From Bidens hawaiensis (taxonomy: Eukaryota; Streptophyta; Magnoliopsida; Asterales; Asteraceae): a stretch of DNA of 64,000 nt. Under the pieces are notes generated by a model. That model did no database searches. It was not told where the DNA came from and saw only the letters and a list, made by a program, of their open reading frames with translations. Below, piece after piece: positions 52,434 through 63,649 of the stretch. Both the position numbers and the translations under genes were made by a program. The stretch is from positions 124,001-188,000 of the forward strand of contig JAIQDT010005005.1 in the NCBI GenBank assembly GCA_021521415.1. Direction: 5' to 3'. The stretch's first letter is position 1, and every line of letters begins with the position of its first letter.

Positions 52434-55192
52434 TGTCGACCTACCCAACACCTCCTGTAGTCCATAACTATGCCTTAACCAATCCGGCACTCCCTGCCCC
52501 GCCAACTAAGAAACCCTACACAGGAAACCAACCGTTTTGCCCAACCTGTAGACTTCACCACCCAACCCAAACCCCGTGTCGACAATGTAACCGATGTGGC
52601 CGCGTTGGTCACTCTGCTGAGTACTGTAGAGTCTCTCCCTCCAACCCAACAGCGCAAACACCACCAGCCTACCTGCAGAACCCGCAACCAACATACCCTA
52701 ATCCACGACCCAGGTCGTGCTTTAACTGCGGTGATCCCAGTCATTTCCGGAACGCGTGCCCGAGACTACAAGTTCAGATTACGCAAGCGAATCCGGTGAA
52801 CCAAATCTCGAACCAAGTGACGCGCGGACGAGCTTTTAACATAACCGCGCACCAAGCGCAAGCGAATAATGACGTAGTTAATGGTACATTTTTGCTTAAC
52901 GGACATTATGCATCTATACTTTTTGATACTGGCGCCGATAGAAGTTTTATTTCTCGCGCGTTTGAGCAGAAGCTTGCGCGACCGCGCGATAACTTAAAAG
53001 AAAATTTTTCAGTTGAATTGGCTAATGGCGAAACTGTTTTAATTAACTCCGTGATTAAGGATTGCACGCTTAACCTTAACGAAAACGATTTTCTAATCGA
53101 CCTCATCCCCATGCCTCTTGGAAGTTTTGATGTTATCATTGGTATGGATTGGCTTTCGCATAATCGCGCCGAAGTTATTTGCGCCAAGAAGTTGATTCGC
53201 ATTCCTCGAGAAAACGGTGATTTTCACATCTACGGCGAGAAACCCTCCAGTGGTCTTAAGCTTATGTCTTGCGCCGAAGCCCAAAGACTCATGCGGAAGA
53301 AGTGTATTGCATTTTTAGCCCATGTGGTTAAACCTGATGAAGGAAAGAAGAAGCTTCGCGATATCCCCGTTGTGCGTGACTTCCCTGAAGTTTTTCCCGA
53401 TGATCTTCCTGGTATCCCTCCCGCTCGTGAAGTCGAGTTTCGTATTGATCTTGTCCCTGGTGCTTCCCCCGTAGCCAAATCTCCTTATCGTCTTGCACCC
53501 GCTGAGATGCAGGAATTGGCAAGTCAACTTCAAGAGTTGACCGCTAAAGGATTCATTCGCCCTAGCTCTTCGCCCTGGGGTGCTCCGGTGTTGTTCGTTA
53601 AAAAGAAAGATGGTACGTTTCGCATGTGTATCGATTACCGCGAGTTGAACAAACTCACCATTAAGAATCGGTATCCTTTACCGCGTATTGACGACCTCTT
53701 CGATCAACTCCAAGGTGCCTCTTGTTTTTCCAAGATCGATCTCCGCTCTGGCTATCACCAGTTGCGCATCCGCGATGAAGATATTCCCAAGACTGCCTTT
53801 CGAACTCGCTATGGCCATTTTGAATTCTTGGTCATGTCCTTCGGTTTAACCAACGCACCCGCTGTTTTCATGGATCTAATGAATCGGGTGTGTAGGCCTT
53901 TCTTGGATAAATTCGTGATTGTGTTTATCGATGACGTTCTGATTTATTCCAAAACCAAGGCCGAGCATGAGCAACATCTTCGGTTGGTGTTGCAAAAGCT
54001 TAGAGCCGAGCAGCTCTATGCTAAGCTCTCCAAGTGTGAATTCTGGTCGGATGAAGTACAGTTTCTTGGTCATGTTGTTAACAAGATGGGTATCCATGTC
54101 GACCCATCCAAGATTGAAGCAATCAAGAACTGGATTACGCCATCCACTCCTACCGAAATCCGTTCCTTCTTGGGCTTAGCTGGTTACTACCGGCGATTTA
54201 TTTCGAACTTCTCAAAGATCGCATTGCCTTTAACAGCTCTGACGCACAAAGGTAAACCGTATATTTGGGGCTCGAAGCAAGAAGAAGCCTTTCTGACGCT
54301 CAAGCGTTTGTTGTGTGAAGCTCCTGTTCTTGCGCTACCTGAGGGTAATGATGATTTTGTCATGTATTGCGATGCATCCAACCAAGGTCTCGGTTGTGTT
54401 CTTATGCAACGAGGCAAGGTTATCGCTTACGCATCAAGGCAACTCAAGGTTCATGAAAAGAATTATACAACTCACGACCTCGAACTTGGTGCAGTGGTAT
54501 TTGCCTTGAAGATCTGGAGACACTACCTTTATGGTACTAAGTGTATCCTCTACACTGACCATAAAAGCCTTCAGCATATCTTTGATCAAAAGGAACTCAA
54601 CATGAGGCAACGCCGATGGAACGAACTCATCAGCGATTACGATTGTGAGATCCGGTATCATCCTGGTAAGGCTAATGTGGTAGCCGATGCGCTCAGCCGC
54701 AAACCCAGCCAGCTTAACTGTATCTTGCCGCGCACGCAGCTTCACTTTGCGCCGATTCAGAGCAATCTTGAATCACGCATTAGCGACGCGCAGCGCGCAT
54801 CCATCAGTAATGGTAACCTTCGCGCCGAGTTAGCGTGTGGCGCGGAAGCGCATTTTGTTCCTAATCTGAGTGGAATTCTCTGCTATCTCAATCGCATCTG
54901 GATTCCCTTTGATGAGAATCTTCGCGCTGATATCCTGAGTGAAGCGCATAAATCTCGGTATTCTATTCATCCCGGCGCTGATAAGATGTACAAGGATTTG
55001 CGCATTACTTATTGGTGGCCCGGTATGAAAAAGGATATTACTGTGTTCGTAGCTAAATGCCTGACTTGTTCTAAGGTAAAAGCTGAACATCAACGCCCAT
55101 CTGGTTTGCTCGAACAACCAGAAATTCCTACGTGGAAATGGGAAGGTATAGCGATGGACTTTATTACCAAGTTACCTTTGACAGCAAGCTAA
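52434..55192 (+). pseudogene. pol: Tekay gag remnant and pol (protease, RT, RNase H, integrase N-terminus), 5'-truncated
   Basis: The Tekay-derived sequence begins about residue 11 of this ORF; the upstream Met (52,403) belongs to the integrase joint. The N-terminal gag capsid domain is missing. Present are two CCHC knuckles ([28 protein letters not shown]), protease ([14 protein letters not shown]), RT ([25 protein letters not shown]), RNase H ([33 protein letters not shown]) and the integrase zinc region and first core Asp ([13 protein letters not shown]). It ends at TAA (55,190-55,192); the same frame continues in the next ORF, so this is a single nonsense codon. Confidence 0.9.
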
Positions 55193-56212
55193 CATGATAG
55201 CATTTGGGTAATAGTGGATCGTTTGACTAAGTCTGCTCACTTTCTGCCCATTCGTGAAAACTACCGTGTTGAGCAACTCGCGCAGCTTTATGTCAAGGAG
55301 ATTGTCTGCCGTCATGGTACTCCTTTGAGCATCATATCCGATCGCGATGGCCGTTTTATATCCCGCTTTTGGAAATCTCTCCAATCTGCGCTAGGAACTC
55401 GCTTGGACATGAGTACTGCATATCATCCTCAGACTGACGGACAGTCTGAGCGAACTATTCAAACTCTTGAGGATATGCTCCGATCTTGTGTTCTTGATTT
55501 TGGAGGTAATTGGGATTCGCACCTGCCTTTGATCGAGTTCTCTTATAATAACAGCTATCATTCCAGTATTGGTATGGCCCCATTTGAAGCACTTTACGGT
55601 CGTAAGTGCCGCTCCCCGATTTGTTGGAGCGAAGTGGGTGAAGCTCAAATCACAGGACCCGAACTTGTTCAAGAGACAACCGATAAAATCGCCAAGATCC
55701 GTGATCATCTGCTGACTGCCAGAAGCCGACAGAAGAGTTACGCAGATCGCAGGCGAAAGCCTCTCGAATTTCAAGTTGGTGATCTTGTTCTCCTCAAAGT
55801 GTCGCCCTGGAAAGGTGTTGTCCGCTTTGGGAAGAAAGGTAAGCTTGCTCCTCGTTATGTTGGGCCATTCAAGATTCTCGCGCGTGTGGGAAAAGTTGCC
55901 TACAGACTTGACCTGCCGCCCGCGCTCAGCAATGTGCATCCAACGTTCCATGTATCGAATCTCAAGAAGTGTTTAGCCGACGAGAACCTTCACATTCCAC
56001 TTGATGAAGTTCAAGTTGACGAATCCATGCATTTCTTTGAGAAGCCTGTTGAGATTATGGATCGCGAGGTTAAGCAAACCAAGCGCAGTCGTATCCCTAT
56101 TGTTAAAGTTCGCTGGGAGTCCAAGCGCGGAGCCGAGTTTACATGGGAAAGGGAAGATCAAATGAAGATCAAGTACCCGCACCTGTTCTCTGCGCAGCCT
56201 ACTTCGAGATAA
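55193..56212 (+). pseudogene. pol: Tekay integrase C-terminal part with chromodomain
   Basis: It continues the pol frame after the [38 protein letters not shown] (second Asp), [14 protein letters not shown] (Glu), the GPY/F-type module ([20 protein letters not shown]) and a C-terminal chromodomain ([20 protein letters not shown], then [16 protein letters not shown]). The chromodomain places it in the Tekay/Del chromoviruses, where it is thought to guide insertion to marked chromatin. Confidence 0.9.
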
Positions 56213-56232
56213 ATTTCGGGACGAAATTTCTT

Positions 56233-56246
56233 AAAGTAGGGGAGAC
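56233..56246 (+). promoter_or_regulatory. Polypurine tract of the Tekay element
   Basis: AAAGTAGGGGAGAC immediately before the right LTR, the usual plus-strand primer site form in this clade. Confidence 0.85.
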
Positions 56247-58219
56247 TGTGACATCTGCCCGAATCCGACCCGACCCAGGTACCCGTTTTCTGATCCGATT
56301 CTTTTTATGATTTAAAATTTAATTATTTTCTTTTAAAACTTGACATTTAAAATATATATATTACTAATAATATCTTCCTTTCCGCCGTCCCGTCCCTCTC
56401 CTTCTCTTTCTTTCCGCCTTCTTTTCCCTCTTGTTGCCGTCCCGCCTCTTTCTCTCTCTTGTCGCCGTTCCGCCCTTAAGCCTTGAAACCCCCCCTTCTC
56501 TTTGCTTGTCCTTTGGTTCTTCCCGCCTAAGAATGTCTGCGCAGCTCCACGCGCCAGACTCCTTACAAGGAAGCCTGCGTGAAGATTGACTGTTCCTGCG
56601 TTACGCGCTAGGGACTGTAGTTCTTCCCGCGGCGCGCTAAGAACTATAGTTCTTCGCGCGGCGCGCTAAGAATTGTAGATCCTCCCGCGACGCGCTGTGA
56701 ATTTGTAGTTCTTCCCGCGGCGCGCGCTAAGGTTTGTTCTGTCTGCCTTCGCCCTCGCGCGCTCAATCTTCTCGTGTGCGCAGCCTCTCGCGCGCGCAAG
56801 CTTTCTCGCGCTGTCTTGTGTCCTTTCTTCTGTTTTATCCAGCCTGTTTGCTTTTGTGATATCTTATCTTTTGTGCTGTTGACCTAACCTGTCTTATGTC
56901 TGAAAAGTTACTTTCGGCGTAGCATGCGCACCAACCCCATTGGTTGGCAGGAAAAGTGACTGACATTATCTTTTGAGATCTGCTTTTCCCATGCTTGACC
57001 AGTACCTTTTCTGACACCTCTCATGCCTGTTTACTGTTACCTATCAGCTTTTCCTTGTCCCCTGCAGCTGCCATATCTTTTGATATCTTTTGCTTTTGGA
57101 ACCTTTTTGCTTTTGTTATCTTTTGCTTGATCCTGTTGTAGATCTTTTCCCCTTTTCTAGGGATTGTGTTCCCTAGGGTTTCCCTATAAATAATAATGCT
57201 ATTTTCCTAACACTACACACACAAAGCACTTAAACTCTCCTGTTCTCTCTTGCTCATTGCCGTTGTTCTTCCTCAGCCGCCTCCCTCTCTACCTCCGTCT
57301 TCCTCCCTGTTCTGCCCTGCTTTTCCGGTAATATATATTATATATAATAATTTACTTATTAATTATGCTAACTTATAATCAAGACTTAAAACCAATCGTT
57401 AAAATGATAATCTTATTTATAGGTTAACTTGTGCTTGTTTAAAGTTGGTTCTTGCATTATCTTTCAACGCATCTTTATCAAGTGAGTAATCTCGTACCTA
57501 ATCCCTTTTTATTTTTAATGTTTTGGGATGTTCATGTGTTCGTACAAACTTGAGTCTTAAACTTGTTTATGAACTTTAGTCGCGCAGTATCCCATGTGTT
57601 GAGGACGTTTACTTGGCTGTTTATTTGTATGTGTGTATCATTAACCGCTTTGTTCGGCCTATTCCGCAGTTTTCATGGATCCATTAGATGAACACGGGAG
57701 ACCTATCGTTTACGGTTTTCTTTGTTTACACTTGCACAGATGTTTTCTTGTTTTTGTGCTCATTTGGGAGCACGGATTGAACTATGAACTATGATCTATT
57801 TAGGCTTGATCACAATCTGATTACACCCTTGTTAAACACCAGACATACACGTGTTGCGCGCAGTGATTATTGTTATCTATTATCTATTATCTATTAAACT
57901 TGATTTCTCACCAACACGCAAGTGTTTGACGTTTATTTTAACACATGTTCAGGTTTGCTGTAGCTACATTTGGAGCTTGTGGACACGTAGGACGTTTTTA
58001 CTTTTGGACCTAGATTAAAATGTATCAAGACAAGTTATTGTTGTTCGAATATTTTGCCTTATAATATAATGATTTATGTTGATTTATGTTATCTTGTGTT
58101 TACGTTGCGCGTGCGCGAATGAATATATTTATTAAATATTGACACCCAAATAGTGTCACGAGTAATGAAACAATATGTGGCGCCCCGATGTATAATCCGC
58201 CTTTGGTCGGGGTGTTACA
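56247..58219 (+). repeat. Right Tekay LTR (1,973 bp)
   Basis: Same length as the left LTR with about twelve substitutions by eye and no visible indel. Followed by the target duplication TAACT and then Tat integrase. Confidence 0.92.
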
Positions 58220-59327
58220 TAACTTTCTTGGCCCACTCTTAAGATGCGTGGGTATCCAAGATGCTGACTACCTCCTAAGGGAAGTACACGAAGGCATCTG
58301 TGGAGTACACGCAGGTCCACGCGCTGTTGTAGCTAAGCTAAACAACGCGGGATACTTTTGGCCGAGGATGCATACGGATGCGCTGGCATACATCAGAAAG
58401 TGTAGGTCTTGCCAGCTCTACGCACCCAACACGCATCGCCCGAAGAATGAACTTGTTCCAGTCACCTCTTCATGGCCATTTCAGAAGTGGGTCATCGATG
58501 TGACAGGCCCATTTCCTACAGCAGCAGGAAACGTTCAGTTCCTAGTGGTAGCCATCGACTACTTCACCAAGTGGATAGAAGCAAAACCCTTAGCCCAAAA
58601 AACCACAAAACATATTAAAAAATTTATTTGGGAATTTATTATTTGTCGTTTTGGACTTCCACAGACTTTGGTGAGTGATAACGGCACCAACTTTGCTGAC
58701 AAGAAGCTACAAAAGTGGCTAGAAGAACTTCAAATCACCCACACCTTTACCTCAGTGGCACACCTGCAAGGTAACGGTGAGGTGGAAAGAGCAAATAAAA
58801 GCATCGTCGAATGCATAAAGAAAAGACTCCTGGAACACAGATCCGGCTGGGTAGACGAAGTTCCACACGTCCTTTGGGCAAACAGAACGCTGAAAAAGGC
58901 CAGTACGGGAGAAACCCCGTTCAGCCTCACTTATGGCACTGAAGCCATGGTCCCAGTCGAAATTGGTTTGCCCTCACAAAGGGTCTTGATTCAGCCAGAG
59001 GACAATGATGCGGAAAGACGGTTAGACCTTATGCTAACTGAGGAACGCAGAGACTTAGCCGCAGCGCGTGAAGAAAACTACAAGCGACAAATGCAAAAGT
59101 ACTACAACACGCGGGTAAAACTCTGCAACTTCAATGTAGGAGACTATATATTGCGTAACAACGAGGCTTCAGACCAAGAGCGCCCAGGAAAACTGGCACC
59201 GGTCTGGGAAGGACCGTACATTATCAAAGAAGTTTTGGGAAAAGGCGCATACCGGCTCGAAAGGCTCGATGGCACTCCTATCCCAAGAACATGGAACGAA
59301 GCTCAATTACGCAAATGTTACATGTAG
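58220..59327 (+). pseudogene. Tat copy 2 integrase, original location
   Basis: It continues the Tat pol frame after the Tekay insertion (NFLGPLLRCVGIQDADYLLR). It holds the same zinc, core and C-terminal regions as 51,332-52,433, and ends with the native stop TAG after LRKCYM. Unlike the duplicate, it has HLQGNGEVE in place of HPQGN near the catalytic Glu (CCG to CTG), and R for G in YFWPRMHTD. The apparent start at 58,188 lies in the LTR. Confidence 0.9.
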
Positions 59328-60038
59328 ATCAATTCCAAACTTGTAAAGAAAAGGCCTAGAGCCACTTCTAATGGAAATGATTCTCCTTTCACATTGTGTT
59401 GATAGCCTTACCTTTATACTTATGAACTTCCCACGCTGATATGCCGGTATTCACCGCATAAATATGGGAAGAAGTAAGTCGTTGCGTGTGGAAGGCGGCA
59501 AAACCCGCATAAACACATAAAACGGTAAAAATTTCTAAGGAAAACCTTCACGCAGGTCAGCTATAGGTGAAGTTTGGTCATCCCAATAAATGAAAGTGAC
59601 GGTCCTACCCGCACAATCATGATAGAGGAAACTGAACATTGACCTATTGGCAACCGCGCGTCGAAAGGTTAACTTATTCAAAACACTTAGAAAATTTCAA
59701 AGGAAAAGATGAGGAAAACTTCTACGCAGGTCTGATATAGGTAAAGTTTAGCCATCCTACTAAGTGAAAGTGACGGTCTTATCCGCACAATCACGAAAGA
59801 GGAAGCAAAACTTTAACTTATTATCTGCCACGTTGAGAAGTTAACTTATCTAAGTACTAAAGAAATTGCTAAGTTAAAACAAAATATGAGCGAAATAAAC
59901 AAGGCAAGGCATTAACAAATAATTTTTATTCCATCAACATTCAAACATTACAAGAATTGCTGGGTACATACCCGCATACAAGATTAGAAGTCTACAAACA
60001 AAAAAATCTACTCTAATGGTGGAAAGGGATCTAAAGTA
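59328..60038. repeat. 3' untranslated tandem repeats of Tat copy 2
   Basis: It matches the reverse complement of 31,130-32,290 in copy 1. About two units of the roughly 170-bp repeat are present (GACCGTCACTTTCA-type words at about 59,590 and 59,770 on the opposite strand), fewer than in copy 1. It ends at the 3' end of the antisense gene. Confidence 0.75.
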
Positions 60039-60374
60039 TCAAGCTTCAGGACCACTCCCACTTGGACCCGCACCATCAGTAGAATGTGGCGGTTCAAGGA
60101 AAGCTTTGAGGATAGCTAGCCCATCATCAGCAGCAGCAATCTCGTTTACCTTCTCCACCACCGGATGCGGGAAGGCGGCATACTGATTTACTGCTTGGTC
60201 ATATGCAGCTTCAGTATCCACATTGTAAAGAGGGAAGTTGGAAGGCGGAATGCCTTGTTCAACAAACCCTAGACCAAGCAAGAAGCCAGCCTTTTCCCCA
60301 TCCTCATGAGAAGCGTTGAGGGCTGCGCTCATCGCATCGTCATATGATGTGTTCGTGAACACCCGATGCACAAC
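60039..60374 (-). CDS. Antisense gene copy 2, exon 5
   Basis: VHRVFTNTSYDDAMSAALNA to SGPEA and a stop; 336 nt, three codons shorter than copy 1 (GPSGSGPEA against GTSGFGGSGPEA). Confidence 0.68.
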   Translation of the reverse strand, partial: VVHRVFTNTSYDDAMSAALNASHEDGEKAGFLLGLGFVEQGIPPSNFPLYNVDTEAAYDQAVNQYAAFPHPVVEKVNEIAAADDGLAILKAFLEPPHSTDGAGPSGSGPEA

Positions 60375-60449
60375 CTAAAAAACAGAAGTATATCAAAAAC
60401 TCTTCAAAGTGTAAGGAAAAGCGTAAAGAAATTGTGAAACTACGCATAC

Positions 60450-61204
60450 CTGCGACAACGCTTCTCGAAGAAGCCATTCCTTGGTAACCAGAGCCTCCTG
60501 GAGGGCAGCTTGAGCTTCATTACGGGCGCGTTCGGCTTGGTTCTTTGTAAGGTTGGCAAGCAACACATCTTTGGCTGCAGCCTCTTCGACGCCCTTTAGC
60601 TTACGCTCAGTGTGGTCAAGCACCCCCCTCTGGTCCAAGATCTCTTGGAGCTTCTTGGCATCTTCCATGGCCAAGGCATCATGAGCCTGCTGGAGCCTCT
60701 CTAATTTGGCTTTAAGTTCCTCATTCTCGATGCGTAGAGGCTCAGCAGCAGCTTCAGGCTTGGTGGCCCTCTCGGTTGCGTTCCGTGCAGTTTCCTTAGC
60801 CAACCGAAGTTGTTCATTAACAGCTTGGGCGGCCTTGGAACGGGCCTCGAGACGAGCCTGAACGTCAACCTCAAGGGCCTTGAAGGCCTTCTCCTTTTCC
60901 GCAGCAATGGCGGCAAGCTTCGCATTCTCCTCTCGGATAGCCCTCGCCTGAGCCACTTCAAGGCTACGCGCCGTCTTTAACTTGTCGTTTTCACGACAAA
61001 GTAGCTCGACGCGCGGCTGCATCCGGGCGAGGAGGATTCGGAGCTCGTTGGACAGCCTACCTTCCTGGTAGCTGGCCAGGGCCTCCCCCAGCGCACCTCT
61101 TGGGGCGGCGTGACGCGCCCATTCGACGCAATCCTCAGCAGTCCGGAGGGTCATTCCCCGGCGGATCTTCCACCGAGGAGCGTACACCTCGTTGGAATCA
61201 CGAA
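60450..61204 (-). CDS. Antisense gene copy 2, exon 4 (coiled coil)
   Basis: It encodes VYAPRWKIRRGMTLRTAEDC, then heptad-rich Glu/Lys/Ala sequence (LLCRENDKLKTARSLEVAQA, AEPLRIENEELKAKLERLQQ) to the donor before 60,449. The CAG at the place of the copy 1 stop shows the ancestral Gln. The upstream acceptor AG is mutated to AT, so normal splicing into this exon is doubtful. Confidence 0.65.
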
Positions 61205-61276
61205 ATGCAATAAAACAAAAAACAGTTAAGAGAGAGAAATGATGAAAGGGATATAGGCCAAAATAACCCTACGCAC

Positions 61277-61744
61277 CTGTAGGGTCGACAACAGGCCGAT
61301 AGCCACCAAACCCATCACCTGAACCTAAAGGATATCCATCCAAAAGGTCAAGGAGACGGGAAGGAGGCAAGGATTGGCTAGACGCCCCAACCCCAAACGT
61401 ACCTGAAGGACTGGCTGTAGTCGCAGGCTCCGGAGGAGGCATGGTGGAGGCTGCCGCGGTGGAAACCAACGGAGGTGAACTCATAACCGTGGCCGCGGCT
61501 GCGGAAGAACCCGCAAGAGAAATCATCGCCGGCTCAGTGATGGATTCTGTGAAAATGGCACTGACGGCCGGCGGGGATAATGTTACAGCTGGAACAGTTG
61601 GCTCAACGGGATGAGCAACTGAACCAGTACTGCAAGCATGCGTAGCCGCCTGGGTCATCGCCTCGGGTAGGTTGACCAAATCTACCTTCATGGGTCCAGA
61701 GCTGCTCCATCCCGCTCCACTCTGGAATGCCGTAGCATCCACGC
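61277..61744 (-). CDS. Antisense gene copy 2, exon 3 (Pro/Ser/Thr/Ala-rich)
   Basis: VDATAFQSGAGWSSSGPMKV, then a low-complexity stretch, ending SLPPSRLLDLLDGYPLGSG. 468 nt against 474 in copy 1; the difference is a multiple of three. Confidence 0.65.
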
Positions 61745-61811
61745 CTGCACGAAGACAAGATATATAAGTATAATAGCGGAAAGATATGAAGTTAAAGTTA
61801 TGTAAACTTAC

Positions 61812-62339
61812 GGGTCTTTTTGAGCTTGAAGGTGCGAACAGGCGGGGACGAACCCGATGGAGCCGGCCTCTTCGTACCGGTCACCGTCGCCGTCCTGGGC
61901 TGTTCGGAGGTGATAGCCGTTTCAACCTCCGGAGCAGTGGTCTCAACACCACCTGGGTTCCCCGCCGCCTCTTCACTCTCGGTCTCCGACTCAGACCGGT
62001 TCACCTGGTCGGCGGTGGAGGCTACCTTCGCCTTGCCCTTCCCGCCAGCAGCCTTCTTCTTCCACGCAAGAAAAGGACCATCTGCGGATTCCTCATCAGA
62101 AGATGACAAGATTAGAGGAATTCCGGCAGAGGTTTCAGCATTCAGAGGGCGAGGGTTAAATAGTCTTTTACCTGGCCGCGTGGCGCTCAGTATTTCGTGG
62201 CCTGGCGGGTAGGCCTCCACAAACCGATCCGCAGTCTGCGCAAGGATGGGCAACTCGTTCTCGTCAAGAGCGCGAGTACCCAACCGAGCGGGACCGTCAG
62301 CTTCCCGCGGATGCAGGAGGGACTGCAAGTCATTTCCCT
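61812..62339 (-). CDS. Antisense gene copy 2, exon 2
   Basis: It encodes GNDLQSLLHPREADGPARLG, then YPPGHEILSATRPGKRLFN, the acidic SSSDEESADG and the Lys-rich KKKAAGGKGKAKV. It is uninterrupted and the same length as the split exon of copy 1, which shows what the SIRE insertion divided. Confidence 0.7.
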
Positions 62340-62400
62340 CTGAAATAAAAAGAAAAACAGTTAGAAAAAACCTTAAATCAACAAAGAAGACGGAGCATAC

Positions 62401-63177
62401 CGTAAGGGATAAAGTTCAAACCGTATTCAAGTACGATGGGAATCTGTGGCGCATCCGCCCCAGCATCCTTCCACACCCTGCTCATACCGAGCATCACCAT
62501 CCCGGACTCCGGAAAGCGGTAAACCGGAGTCTGGATCCGGGAAATCTTGGAGAACCATTCCGCCTCCTGGTAGTTGGAGGCGTGAAGGCTGGGGAGAGCT
62601 CTCCCGTTCTTAAATGTCATCGCTATAGGGACGAAACGGGCAGAGATGTAAAAGAACTCCCGCTTCCAAGACCGAAGACTGCGCTCGATAGCGCAGATCT
62701 TCAAACCCTTGATCCTGGTGACCAGGGTGTACCAGCCTTGGATGCACCTCCAGGAGTAGAAGGTCATCAGGCGGTCGACGTGGGGATCCACGCCAAGAAT
62801 GAGGCACACCCACTCAAAATGGCGGATCTTGGCGATCGCCATTGGGTGTACCTCCGTCAGGTGCACACCGTGTCTATCCAGAACACGGTATACAAACTTC
62901 GTCAGTGGGAACCTAAGATTCCCATAGACGAAGAAGGCGGCATATACCCCTATTTTGCCCTTGGGGGCATCGTACACCGTCGGTGTGGCTCCGGAAACTC
63001 AGGCTCGAACGGCTCGAGCATGAACTTCCGGACGATGTACCGGTAAAGCTCGATGGGAAGAGCACACTGGCATTCGCCAGCAGTGCTCCTATCGTCCTTA
63101 TCGGACGTAGACGTCGGGTTCTCGACATACAAGTCAGACTTCTCGACGATAGCTTCTGGATCATGAGTAGACGACAT
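62401..63177 (-). CDS. Antisense gene copy 2, exon 1 (PF04195-like domain, frameshifted)
   Basis: MSSTHDPEAIVEKSDLYVEN runs to FEPEFPEPHRR, then the frame shifts by one base near 62,981. The rest reads on from YDAPKGKIGVYAAFFVYGNL to VLEYGLNFIPYG before the donor. SLRSWKREFFYISAR and FEWVCLILGVDPHVDRLM are shared with copy 1. Confidence 0.7.
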
Positions 63178-63294
63178 GTTTTGGAGGTAAAGAACGATTT
63201 CAGGAGAATGCTCGACAGAAAGAGTATTCGCCGGAAATCGCTTAGAAGGAGAAGAGAGAAGTGAAAGTGTGGATTACCAAGGACCCTCTCCCCC

Positions 63295-63377
63295 TTTATA
63301 TACTCATCGCAATGAATGCGATGAATTTAATGCGGAGGAGAGAGAAAAGAGTTTGTGCAATGAAACTATGACACGTG
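63295..63377 (-). promoter_or_regulatory. Promoter of the antisense gene, Tat copy 2
   Basis: TATATAAA (minus strand, 63,295-63,302) and CACGTG (63,372-63,377) at the same spacing as in copy 1, about 120 and 195 bp upstream of the ATG. Confidence 0.6.
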
Positions 63378-63649
63378 GAAAAAGCAAGTTGGCAACAGCT
63401 GTTGACAGGACGCGCGCCGTAAAATCCGCACCCACGAGCCCAAAAAATTGCGCCCACGCGCCTGAAAAAGCGTCTGGAGTGACCATGTACTGTCACGGCG
63501 CCATAACTTCCTGCACGTCCTGAAACTGTCAGAAGAAACCGTCGAACGACGTTTCAACAGTTTGGACTGTTCTTATTCTTTCACCAACTCTTCGAATTTC
63601 AAAAAGATTCAAAAAGATTCAAAAGTAAGCGGGACTATACCCCTTACCT

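Larger units (their letters stand above)
49359..58219 (+). mobile_element. Tekay/Del chromovirus insertion with rearranged 5' part
   Basis: Two 1,973-bp LTRs (49,359-51,331 and 56,247-58,219), flanked outside by TAACT (49,354-49,358 and 58,220-58,224). Between them are not PBS and gag but TAACT, 1.1 kb of Tat integrase, then a truncated Tekay gag, pol and chromodomain. A third TAACT at 51,332-51,336 makes the left LTR look like a solo LTR. The insertion splits the Tat pol between RNase H and integrase (codons R-N-F of Tat pol). LTR differences counted by eye: about a dozen. Confidence 0.85.
60039..63177 (-). pseudogene. Antisense gene of Tat copy 2, five exons
   Basis: Minus-strand exons by comparison with copy 1: 63,177-62,401; 62,339-61,812; 61,744-61,277; about 61,204-60,450; 60,374-60,039. 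Exon 2 is 528 nt in both copies. Lesions: a one-base deletion near 62,981 in exon 1 shifts the frame (CACCGACGG against CACCAGACGG), and the acceptor before exon 4 reads GCAT where copy 1 has GCAG. The coiled-coil exon has no stop, unlike copy 1. Protein layout is as in copy 1 (PF04195-like domain, acidic/Lys-rich linker, Pro/Ser/Thr-rich part, coiled coil, C-terminal domain). It is transcribed towards, and converges with, the element's own pol. Confidence 0.75.

Noticed and set aside
52403..52460. A short gene starting at ATG 52,403
   Set aside because: The ATG lies in the duplicated integrase read in another frame; the real Tekay-derived sequence starts at about 52,434.
51315..52460. Integrase of an independent second Tat element
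   Set aside because: It begins exactly at the target duplication, lacks all other Tat domains and is almost identical to 58,220-59,321, so it is a duplicate of the host sequence.
62246..63046. Plus-strand ORF of 266 codons, and its counterpart on the minus strand at 15,304-15,954, both in the sense direction of the Tat elements
   Set aside because: They are mirror readings of the GC-rich antisense gene exon 1. No family resemblance, no start context, and similarity between the two copies is fully explained by the gene on the other strand.
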